Made by a program: the position numbers and the translations under genes. DNA of 64,000 bases, taken from assembly GCA_028671895.1 (NCBI GenBank), contig CM053813.1, positions 16,988,001 through 17,052,000 of the forward strand, in the 5' to 3' direction. This DNA comes from Oenanthe sinensis. Taxonomy: Eukaryota > Streptophyta > Magnoliopsida > Apiales > Apiaceae. Below the pieces are notes generated by a model. That model worked only from the letters and a program-made list of their open reading frames with translations. It was not told the DNA's origin and made no database searches. Below are positions 22,442-32,930 of the stretch, piece after piece (the stretch's first letter is position 1; every line of letters starts with the position of its first letter).

Positions 22442-25400
22442 ATCCCCCATAAATGAGATTGATGGTCCAGTAACACACACCATATAAACAGACAGACACG
22501 GAGCTTGACTTGGTGATAGTTTCCACGGTTAGAAATAGCACACGGCAGGTAGAGAATGCTCCTTGAACCTCCACTCGAGTAAGCATACTGACTTTACTGG
22601 TAGAAATTAGACGCGATTGTCCTTGAACTGTTCGACCGTTTGTGTAAACGATGATATGCTTATCACTATAGCTTTCCTGACTCGTTTAGTTCTAATGATT
22701 ATGTCCATTTTGGCCAGGAAATATCGTCCTGGTTCTGCAGGAGTTTCTAAATAATATTGCCTCTTAATTCTCCTTTGAAGCGGCCCCACTTTTTCCCCAC
22801 ATAGGTGATCATTATCTTATTGAATAACACACGTTTACTCAATTGAATTCCGTGCATTCAAACTTGAACTCCATGTATTCGCCGAAAGCTTATTAGAAAC
22901 ATAAATCTTATCCTCGTACCATACGGGTCTCACTGTTTCTTCATCATAAGAATAGACCTAGGGTCACCCCACAATGATTTGGTCATCATGATTTAGTTGG
23001 CCCATTGAACCTAGTTCTTGGGACCTATAGTCAGCAAGGTTGGGTGTCCACCATGACGCCGTTAAGCAGTGGGCTAAAGCCCATCTCTCAATGATTTTAC
23101 AACTATCTCTCGTTTTAATCATCTGGTTAGTGGATCCATAACATTATCATTTAACTTCACGTAATCAGTCCTGATAATTCTCACTGAGAGTAGTTGCTTA
23201 ATGGTATTGTGTCTTCATCATAAAGATGAAACTTACCATTGCATAAGTCATAATGTAATCTTTCAATTGCACATTAATTACACAATATTATTGCACATTA
23301 TATTGAAAATACATTTCCTTGTCATTTAGGAATATCCTCTATAAAGTGGCAACCAATTTAGTCTCTTTCCTGCATATATCATATGCAATAGACTCGTATT
23401 CCACCATGAATCAAGTTATATTAAACCTTAGGATTTCAATGACATGGCTGCTTTAACTAGTTTGAATTGTATTTACTAATGACTTTTAAGTTCTTAAAGT
23501 CAAACATATAATTTACGTACTATCTCCACATAGTCTAGTTAGATATCTCCTGTAATGCAACCCAAACTCACGAGTACATAACATAATCTTGATTTCATTG
23601 CAATCACTTTCAAGTGACCAATTTTCATTGTACATGTGTATCTACTCAGTTTACCAACTGCGTAGTCTACATTTGATTTTGTACAATTTTAAAGAAAAAT
23701 ATAACAAACATTGAAACACTCTTGAGAGACCATTTTACCTTTATACTTGGATTCAGGTAAAATCCATTTCACATGATTCCAATTACATTAGAAACCATTT
23801 AATTGATCTTCTCAAGATTTGAGTCATCATCATATCACTTGCATACTATGAGACTCTATGAAATTATTAAAATTTCAAGTCTCATCAATCATGATTGAGA
23901 TGATCTTTTGGTCACTACTTCTCGTAATGATCATATCACTCACGTACAACCACAATAACCTTGTCTTTCATGTATAAATAACTCAAACACATTTTTCAAT
24001 CCATTGATTGCTTTTTACCAGTTCATAATTTTAACTTTGGCATATTTCATATTTTGATAATCATTTTCATTAACCATCTATCAAGGCCTCAAATTGTTAT
24101 TATCATTACCAATTTTAAGCATCCTAAAAATTAGCAATTTTAATTTATCTCAGTACTAAGTTTAAGCGTCCCTAAACTGGTAATATTCATGCATGTAGCT
24201 ATCCAATTTGAGCGTCCTCAAACTAGCAACCTTATCATATCAGATAAAGCCATCAGTTTTGTCAATATTGTCAATTTTATATGCCATTGTTTTTTTGTTC
24301 ATTTTGATTCATAATTTTTTCCCACCAAATCACAATCTTTCCACTTTCATATTTCTTAGGTTATCTCATGTAGATTTCATTCAAATCTCTATTTAGAAAG
24401 ACTATTTCAATGTTCATTTGATGTACTTTTCAATTTCGAACTATAAAAAATTTTAAGTGTATCATCCCGATGAACCTTATTTTCATACAAGAGAATATAT
24501 CTCAGAGTATTCTATGTTTTCATATTGACTATAATCATTATTCACCAGTCTGACCATGTACACTTTCTTTAACCCGTATTAAAATTAGTTTGGGTCTTGA
24601 TGGCATCTCTCTCGTAGAAAGATCCATAACTCTAAAACATGATTCCACATAATAGAACCACTATCTCTATACATTTTACGTCCATTTCCCCCACAATGGA
24701 TTATATAGAGAGTTCAAATTTTTCATATAATATTGTAGTCCATTTTCTAGTACACTTGCTAGAAATTTTGACTCATTGACTTCTCAACTTTAGTCAATTT
24801 CACTCTTGATATATTATTTTATCAAAGAATTATCGGATAAACATATATCTTCTTCCAAACTTTTAGATTTATCTTTGAGCAAATCATCAAAGAATCTGCA
24901 CAAAATTTACATGTCCTAAGTATTCTCTCTTGTTGGGTTCATCATTCTCACATATATCCAAATACTCATAAATTAATTTGGATTACTTACGAATCTATAA
25001 GCATTCCTAGATTCCGTAGTTCCATAGTTATGAATCTCATAATTTAGATTCATACATAAGATAACATTGGACACAACCATTGTCCATGTATCTATCCAAA
25101 TTCTCTCAATTAGTTTTGAATCTTCATTTACTTTTACAAGTATTGGTATCAAGACATCTTCAAGATACCCCTACATTACATTGCACTACATTCCAATATT
25201 CATAGAAAATTTAATAATTTTCTCTTCAAGATACCCCTACACTTTTAGTATTTCTAAAATGTTTCAGTACATTTTAGAATCATAGGAAATTATATTATTT
25301 CCTTTTATGGTATCTTATTTTAGAATAATTAGTCATTAGGTGACTAAAATTCTCATATTTAGTGATAGTCTGAATTAATCAATTTTTCTTTCACATCTTC

Positions 25401-27158
25401 CCTAGATTGTGATTCAAATCTATAAATACTCCATTTTACTAATGCGAATAATTTGTAGTATCCTTTATGAATACAGATACTTTGTGAACAAATTTCACTT
25501 AGTAATTATTTATTACAAGTGTCATTCTTTACCATTTCAATTATCGAATTAAGTTGGTTTTCAACCTCAAGTCAAAAGAGTTTAAATTTCTCTATATAGC
25601 GTCATTCTTACTTTTTAATGTGTACACATAATAAATATATTATTGTCATTCCAAAAAATAATCACAATTTATTACTACCTCTTATTAGAGCAAGTTTTAT
25701 CATCATTCATTAATACCTTATGAGATTTTAACATAATAATGTTGAATAATATTTAATTATTCTTATCAATAAAATTCAACCATTGAATTTCTCAGAAATT
25801 CCAGCATGGTTCACAAGAACTAAAATTTCAATACATTAGGCAAACTGGTATGCAAGATATAAGCCTTCAATAATCCACATTCAGTGATTCTCAATCAGCT
25901 GATATGTTAGGATTCATAACATTTTAGATTTCTCCAAATTTCCAGCATACAGAGCTGATAACAATATTGCCGTATAAGGTATCATATGAACTACCATAAT
26001 AGGCTCGTGTGTCACTGTCGTAATAATATAGACACCAACATGAGAAATAATAGCTTTACTAGAGGAACAAATCCAACCAGAAAATTATTAGTCTCATACT
26101 GACCCCATTACCGGTACTCATAATGTACACAGTCTATTGGGTTTTTAACATTATCAATATTCACAAAAGATTTAGTTCAAGTGAACTCATTCTCACATTT
26201 CCATTAAGAAAATAAACCAAAATAACTAACTAAATAATTAGTTTAATTAGAAGGTTATAATAATCACATAAGGTGTCCAGGTCAATATGTATGTGAATCA
26301 ATCAACCAATATGAAATCTCATGGTTAACCAACTAAAAAAATCATGGTATATCATAAAAAAATCACATATAGACTTCATACTTGCACAACATACACATAG
26401 AACACCACATACATATTTATGGAAAATTAATTATATTCATGACTTTTAATAAGCCATATCCATATCCACAAAATTTTCAAGTCTCATCACTTATATTATC
26501 CATCAAATATTCATAGATATTAATAAAATTAGAAAATAAACTATTAACATCTCATCACTAAAACTATGTCAATTTCCAATCTCAAAATTTACCGTTGTAT
26601 ATTAAACATATACATGCACAAATGACATGTCATAATCCCCAATTAATAGATAATAAATTATCAAAGCCTTCACCATGGGACAATGAATGGATTACATACT
26701 ATATGATATCAGTTGAATTACAACATAAATCAATAATCAATTTATAAATCAAGAGATATAACTAAGTCATTGAAAATGAGTGAACCAACTTCCTATATTT
26801 AAAAAAAGGTTACACGAAAATATATAAACATAATTGTTTTCCATATATCTCAGTTTTCCTAAACAAATCAACATGACATACATATAACATGTATAGACAT
26901 TTATAATAGCCAAAAGTGCACCATCTCTATAACTCAAGGATTTATCAAGGTCATATAATAAAATTAGTAATCATGTACTCCATATTTTATGACATAATGG
27001 TGCATATAGATCATAAACATTCTCTAGATTTAACCATACATCGATATGAAGATAACCCACAAAAAATAATTAAAGATTTTTGCATGTTCTTGGAATTATA
27101 AATCAGATAATAATCATGATGGAGTACAAGTTTGACATAGAAACTACTTTAAGATTGT
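22442..27158 (-). other. Element D interior, noncoding
   Basis: A+T-rich throughout, with no long frame that carries a known domain. Three near copies of a GCGTCC-type motif (AAGCATCC, AAGCGTCC, GAGCGTCC, each followed by an A-rich segment and a GCAA or GGTAA tract) lie at about 24,115-24,235. A CTTCAAGATACCCCTACA string occurs twice near 25,158 and 25,224. A relatively G+C-rich patch at 22,890-23,090 (TGTCCACCATGACGCCG) has no open frame worth reporting. Confidence 0.5.
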
Positions 27159-27735
27159 TGTCAATCTTGCATGATATAAACATAATCATATATAATTACC
27201 GTAGCCATATAAGAAACAAATATGGAAGATCACAATTCATGTATATAATAGTTAATCCATATAAAAAAGTATAACAATACAATCATGCAATTAGACACTT
27301 AACTATAATATAAGGAGAATGGTTTGAGAAAATAAACAGAAATTAGATTTAATCTCTAGTCCAGAAAATCTGTCTACTTAAAGAAGTTTCACCCCTCACT
27401 GTCTGTGCATATCGACCTGTCTCCCAGGATAGAGCAATATACAATACCACCGATAAATCGACGATACTCTCAGCAAACTTGAACTGAGTTAGAAACTATC
27501 ACGAGAATATTTTGAACTTTAAAACTGAAGAGATTAAAATTATAGAGAGGGCTATAATTTTCTAAACTTGGTAAAACTGAAACCTTAAGACTCTATTTAT
27601 AAGGAGAGACTTGAATGTTCTTGTTATTCTTTTCAATGTGTTACAAGGTATTTACAAGAATAAACCTAGGAATAGGTTCGTACTACTCTCGATGTGGTAC
27701 GATTCTCAAATATCACTTTAAAGGGTTATACTTTG
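27159..27735 (-). repeat. Element D right LTR, truncated
   Basis: Matches 21689 to about 22265 and then stops abruptly at 27735, where a coding-like fragment begins. The missing part is the LTR beginning in element orientation. Confidence 0.7.
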
Positions 27736-27736
27736 A

Positions 27737-27913
27737 GGACCCAATAAATTACTCGGCATATCACCACCTCGTGAATGTCATGGCAGCGGTTGTGGTAATA
27801 GCGACGGTGGTCTTGGAAATAACAATAATTATGGTTTTGGAAGTGATGATGATGAATACCTTTGTCGACATGATAATTACCTCAAGACGAGTAATGATAA
27901 CGATCATTATTAG
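27737..27913 (+). pseudogene. Gly/Asn/Asp-rich coding-like fragment, 58 codons
   Basis: Open frame from just after a TGA at 27734 to TAG at 27911. The product contains CGNSDGGLGNNNNYGFGSDD, low complexity but not the result of a simple DNA repeat, and G+C content is above the surroundings. It has no start codon and is bounded left by the broken LTR of element D and right by element C. It may be the last exon of a glycine-rich host protein trapped between elements, or a chance frame. No family is recognised. Confidence 0.3.
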
Positions 27914-27932
27914 GAAAATATTCAGTTAATGA

Positions 27933-28669
27933 TGTATAAAATATTAGAACAGAGTCTAACATAGATATATCTATAATAGAACAAGTCTTTCTAGTCTCTG
28001 ATGCAAGTAAATATAAATCAGGGTCTAGTTAGTCCCTGTACAAGTATCAAGAGTATCTGTACTTAGAAGATTTTTCTTAAGAAACAAGATTAGAGTCTGG
28101 ATGCAAATCAGAGTATGGAGTTCAATCAGAGTCTATAGACTATCAGAGTTTATAGTCTGTCAGAGACTGAAGATCATTAGAGTATGGAGATTTTCAAAAT
28201 CTACAAAGCTGAAGTAGAATTTGGGAGACGATCACAGTAATGGAAAGTCTTCGAAGAAAAAGGCAAATATATTGAAGATATGCTATGGGAAGGAAGGAGG
28301 ATTACAGAAGGAAACTGTCAACTAATAATTAGGAATTCTATTCTTGTTGTAATTTAATTTTCTATTATTAATTGATAGGCAGCTCTCTATATAAACATTC
28401 TATGTAACCTAATTTAAAAGTCGAAGTTTTGAGAGAGCATAGTGTATAGAGAGAGTTGTTGTGAGAAACACAGAAAAACTGCTAGGGTTTGTGTACACCC
28501 AAGGAGAGTTTGTATTCATACATCAATAATACAAAAAGTATTTATTCATATATTTGTGTTTCTTCTTTGTTCTTAATTCAAAGCTGTTATTTACATTAAG
28601 TTGATTTTAAACAGGCAAAAAGAGCACACAAGTATTCAACCCCCCTTCTACTTGTGTAACTGGAAAACA
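27933..28669 (+). repeat. Element C 5' LTR (left end approximate)
   Basis: Ends GGAAAACA directly before the primer site. The left end is placed at TGTATAAAATATTAG, without a partner LTR to confirm it. Motif copies (GAGTCTA, TAGACTAT, AGTCTGTCAGAG) cluster at 27,951-28,185, followed by the TATATAAA box at 28389-28396 and a typical TATTCAACCCCCCTTCTAC block near the 3' end. Confidence 0.7.
28389..28396 (+). promoter_or_regulatory. Element C LTR TATA box
   Basis: TATATAAA about 200 bp downstream of the motif cluster, matching the position of TATA boxes in the E and B LTRs. Confidence 0.6.
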
Positions 28670-28671
28670 AT

Positions 28672-28683
28672 TAGTATTAGAGC
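28672..28683 (+). other. Element C primer binding site, mutated
   Basis: TAGTATTAGAGC, differing from TGGTATCAGAGC by one G-to-A and one C-to-T change, two bases after the LTR end. Confidence 0.8.
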
Positions 28684-28706
28684 CTAAAGTTTGAAATCGA
28701 TCAAAG

Positions 28707-30982
28707 ATGTCTGGAAACAAAGATGGCAATTCTAAAATTCCTATGCTCAAAAGGAAAGAGTACACCCACTAGAAGATCAAGATGCTGCACCATCTAGAGG
28801 CCACATACCCTGACTATCTAGAAAGAATTCATGATGGACCTTATGTGCCCTCAAGGCTTATTTCTCAAACCATTACTGAAGGAAAAATTATTGGAGAGCA
28901 CTTTGTTGACAAACCAAAGGCTGATAGGTCAAAAGAGGACAAAAAGAATGTTCTCAATGAGGCAAAAGTGGAGAATATTCTCTTTAACAGTTTGGACTCT
29001 ATTCTTTAAAACTGTGTAATATCATGCAAAACTGCTAAAGAGATGTGGACAAAACTTGAAGTGCACTGTGAAGGAACCAGGGATGTTAAGAAGAATGCAA
29101 GGTCTCTGCTAATTCAGGAGTATGAGTATTTTGAGGTAAAAACTGGAGAAACCATCACTGAGATGTATGATAGGTTTACTAAACTTCTGAATGAGATTGC
29201 TATTCTTGGTAAAGTATAGATTCTGAAGACACAAATACCAAGTTTCTAAGAGCCCTTCCAGAAGAGTGGGATAATAAGACAACTTCTATAAGGGAAGCCA
29301 TAGATTTGGATGAGATAACTCTAGAAGAATTGTATGGTAGACTCAATACATATGATTTAGAGATGCAACAGAGAAAGAATAAGAAATCTGGAAAACCAAA
29401 ATCTGTGGCACTCTTGATGAAGTCTAAGAAAGAACAACAAGAAGAATCTAAAGAAGTAAAAATCAAAGATTCAAGAAAAAAAGGAAAAACTATTGTTAAA
29501 TCAGAGTCTATTAACACAGACTCTGATTCTGATATGGAGATAGATTTGAGTCAAATGATGGCTATGTTTGCTAAGAATTTCAAAAGAATGAAATTCAACA
29601 AAAGAACTGAAAAATTTAGCAAGAGGCCAACACTCAAAAAGGAGGATGGAAAAGTTGAGAAAAGAAAAAGCACCATATTTAAGCTTGACAAGGCAAAAGT
29701 CAAGTACTTTTACTGTAGAATATTAGGGCATTTTGCTAGTGAGTGCCGAAAAGTAAAAGATTAAGGTAAAGGAAAGGCACTCATCTCAACAGGAAATGAT
29801 TGGGCAAATTCAAGCTCAGAAGATGAAATGGATTATGAAAATCTAGCATTGATGGCTGTCTACTCAGAAAAACCAGAATCTCCTAAAGAACCCTCATCTC
29901 CCAAATCTCAGGTATCAATCTTTTCTACTGAATTTTTATTTAATTTAGACTCTGATGGGATGAAATTTTTTCGAAGTGAAGTTAAAAAGTTAATGACTAA
30001 CTATAGGTCACTTACAAATGACAATGATAGGTTAGCAGAAGAAAATCTAATCTTAACAAGTAGAAATAACCATCTAGAGTCTGAATTAGTTCTTATGGAA
30101 AATTATAAAAAGGATTATGAGAACTATAGACACAACCACAATGAAGTTCTAAAATCCTATGACTATATTATAAAAGAACAAGAAGATGAAAGGCTTAAGT
30201 TCAAAGAGTGGACAGACTCTGGTAGAAAAGTTCAGAAAATTCTTAACAATCAAAATATGTGTCAAACTGCTGGTCTAGGCTATGACAAAAGTCAAGGAAA
30301 AAGATCTATTGTTGAGAATAATAACAATGAAGAAACTAGCCAAGTCAATATGACTAAGGACAAGAGCACCATTACTCTTGTTAAGTTTGTGACTTCTAAA
30401 GTTAAGACTGAGCTACATAAAGGAATCACAAATTCATCTGTCAATAATTCCCGTCCTATTGACAAAAAGACAAATGAATCAGGAGAAAAGAAACCTAAGA
30501 AAAACATAAACATATGTTTCATATCAAAATCCAAGTTAAAAGAAAGGCTAGATAACTTACCAGAGTTTAACAAAAATAGGAAGAATATGAATGGTAAGGA
30601 AGGCATTAACAAGGCCAATAACTATCAAAAGGATCCTAATACTCCTAGGAAGAAATGCTATAGATGTGAAAACCACAATCATCTTGCTCTAGATTGTAAA
30701 ACAAAAATTGAGAAGAAATCAGAGTCTAAATCCCTTCAGGCTCTGACTAGTCACTACATTCCACAGAAACCTTGTTATCACTGTGGTAGCATATTTCACT
30801 CAATTTATATGTGTAGAGACTATCATGATTTGTATTACAACTTTTATGATCTAAAATCTTCTATTGAGAAACGCTAGTATGACACTATCAAGACTCCACC
30901 AGAGTCTAAGACAACAAAGGAAACAGGTAAATCCAAAATAAAAATTCTTAAACCTGTTTCATCTAAAGTTAGTAAGAAAGGA
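28707..30982 (+). pseudogene. gag: Element C gag, broken
   Basis: Starts MSGNKDGNSKIPMLKR at 28707 and can be followed to the element B insertion at 30983. Stops occur at about 28,770, 29,007, 29,217 and 29,762 with a frameshift near 29,217. The first zinc knuckle has lost its first Cys (YFYCRILGHFASEC at about 29,706-29,750). Two others are intact: CYRCENHNHLALDC at about 30,657 and CYHCGSIFHSIYMC at about 30,773. Segment 29828-30877 is a clean 349-codon frame with a Glu/Asn/Lys-rich coiled coil. Motif copies are in frame, for example SESINTDSDSD near 29,505-29,535. Confidence 0.85.
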
Positions 30983-32060
30983 TGAAAGGCATACGACTAG
31001 GCCTATTTATAATAATTAGATGACAACTCAACTCTAACTATAAAGAGAAGTAAATAATAAATACCAAACAGGAATCAAGACGAAGACAGTCAACTAATCA
31101 CAAAGGATCTAAGTATCAGAAGTATTTTTAGGGGATTGCTATCAACACTGGAAGAAGTTAATTAATATGTTCAAGTGTCAGTGAAAAATAAAGTGGTAGT
31201 GTTTCATTAGAATTCAGAAGATGTAAAAGATTTCAAGTGGTTACTACATAAAGATTCCAGAATAAGAGGAAAGACAGTAAAGCAAAAGAATGATAGAAGG
31301 CCACAACTTAAAAGTTAATAAGTGGAGAATATTTATTAATATGGCACAAATGAACCAGACAGTACATTTGTTTGTCAACTAAAATAATATTTATTCTTCA
31401 GTTAGCTCAAGTGGTTTTATGACAGAAGACAAAACAAAGACAAAAAGACTTCGAAGATGACTACACGGTTATACAAGTCAAGATAATATTTTAATTCTAC
31501 TATCAAAAGTTAATTGATTATTTTATTTATCTAATTAAATTAATTCAAGTTGAATTTAATTTAATTTATAAATTAACTAATTAAATTAAGTAGAATTAAT
31601 TTATTTTAAAATATATATGGCTTAGTATGATTTTTAATATAATTCAAATGACTTTTTAATAAGTCATACCGAATTTTATTAAAAAAAGTCATACCGATTT
31701 TTATTAATAAAAGTCATACTGATTTCTATTAATAAAAGTCATATCGAATTATATAAAATAAGTCATATCGAGCTTTGTAATAAAAGGGCATACCGATTTC
31801 ATTTTAAATAAGTCATTCTGATTTATTTAAATAAAAGAAAATCCGAATATGACTTTAGAAATGTCATACCGAATTTTCTAAAGTTATACCGAATTTTAAA
31901 GTCATGCCCAGCCTTTTTCAGAAGTCATACAAGGCTTATTTTCATGTTAAAAAGGTCATATTGAAAAAGTCATGCTAGTTTTACAAAGGTCATACAAGGC
32001 TTATTTTCATGTTAAAAAGGTCATATTGAAAAAGGTCATACAAGGCTTATTTTCATGTTA
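30983..32060 (+). repeat. Element B 5' LTR, 3' part deleted
   Basis: Matches 53012 to about 53,945, then breaks off. Contains many AAGTCATACCGAATTT-like repeats at 31,615-31,910 spaced 25-35 bp. Just before the break, ACAAGGCTTATTTTCATGTTA occurs three times (31,929; 31,993; 32,040), against once in the 3' LTR. The TATA box and U5 are absent. Confidence 0.85.
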
Positions 32061-32872
32061 CAGGAAATTGTACAAGTGAAGGATGATCAATTGATATTTT
32101 GAAGCATCGATGGATGAAGGATCAATCGAAGAAGCCAAGCCAAGGATTGAAGACCATCAACTGATGTGAAGACCCATCGACTGATATATCGATTGATAAC
32201 ATCTATCAATCGATAAGACATCTTTTATCAATCGATGGATATAAAGATCAATCGAAGAAGTACATCAGTTGATGGATTAAAGAATGGATCAATTGATATG
32301 CTTAATAGCAAATTATCAATTGAGTGTGACAACACAGAAAGAATATCTGTTGAAGATCCAGAGAACAAAAGCACACCTATGGAAGACAGTCTAGAGTGAC
32401 TGTGAAGACTCAATCAGAAGCTGTCTTTCAAACCTTTATGTAAAATAGAAAAAGGTAAAAGGAATGCAGGTAGAAACAATCCTAGAATAGGAATTGTAAA
32501 AGAACACTTGTGGTATATAAACAAGTGTAGTAGCATTATTAGAAAATATACAAGTTAGACATATTTCTTAATCAACTGTTCAAGCTTGAGAGCACATGTG
32601 TAAGAACAGTTGATTTGTTTTCTAATCTTGTAAACGCAGCTAGGTTTCTTCTAACCTAGGAGCATTGAGCAAAAATATATATTGATGGAAAAACCAATCC
32701 ATCAATAATTTTAAATCTCTTTGTTCAGTTTTATTTTTTAGCACTAATTTGTTCGAACTTATTCTCTTATTCTTTCAAACATCAAGAACAAATATTAGAA
32801 CAAGGAAAAAGTTTTAATATTTGTATTCAACCCCCCCTTCTACAAATATTGACATTGTTCTAAGGAATAACA
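32061..32872 (+). repeat. Element E 5' LTR, first ~305 bp deleted
   Basis: Aligns with 43907-44715. Ends GGAATAACA, followed by AT and the primer site. Includes TCAATCGAT-type motifs at 32,090-32,325, TATATAAA at 32514-32521 and a TATTCAACCCCCCC block near the end. Confidence 0.95.
32514..32521 (+). promoter_or_regulatory. Element E LTR TATA box (5' copy)
   Basis: TATATAAA in TGGTATATAAACAAGTG, downstream of the motif cluster. The same box is at 44357-44364 in the 3' LTR. Confidence 0.65.
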
Positions 32873-32874
32873 AT

Positions 32875-32887
32875 TGGTATCAGAGCA
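32875..32887 (+). other. Element E primer binding site (tRNA-Met-i)
   Basis: TGGTATCAGAGCA, two bases after the LTR CA end; a full match to the usual plant initiator tRNA-Met complement. Confidence 0.95.
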
Positions 32888-32930
32888 GGCTTTCAACTTA
32901 CAGAAAGTTTAAAGATCAAGAACAGTCAAT

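Larger units (their letters stand above)
21689..27735 (-). mobile_element. Element D: truncated LTR element without recognised genes
   Basis: Two direct copies, 21689-22441 (753 bp) and 27159-27735 (577 bp), share the start TGTCAATCTTG and long stretches such as TATGGAAGATCACAATTC. A purine-rich ATTTATGGGGGAT on the minus strand precedes the TGTTAGAAAAAC end of the left copy, so the element points to the minus strand. The right copy lacks its last ~165 bp. I see no gag, protease, RT or RNase H in the 4.7-kb interior and no tRNA-Met primer site, so it resembles a large non-autonomous derivative or a strongly decayed element. Confidence 0.65.

Noticed and set aside
22607..22789. 60-codon minus-strand frame with a fairly protein-like composition, next to the element D LTR
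   Set aside because: Short, isolated, no family recognised and inside the noncoding interior of element D.
31600..31960. Regularly spaced repeats in the B LTR considered as a CRISPR-like array
   Set aside because: Repeat units are short and diverged, spacers are low-complexity A/T, and the setting is a plant LTR.
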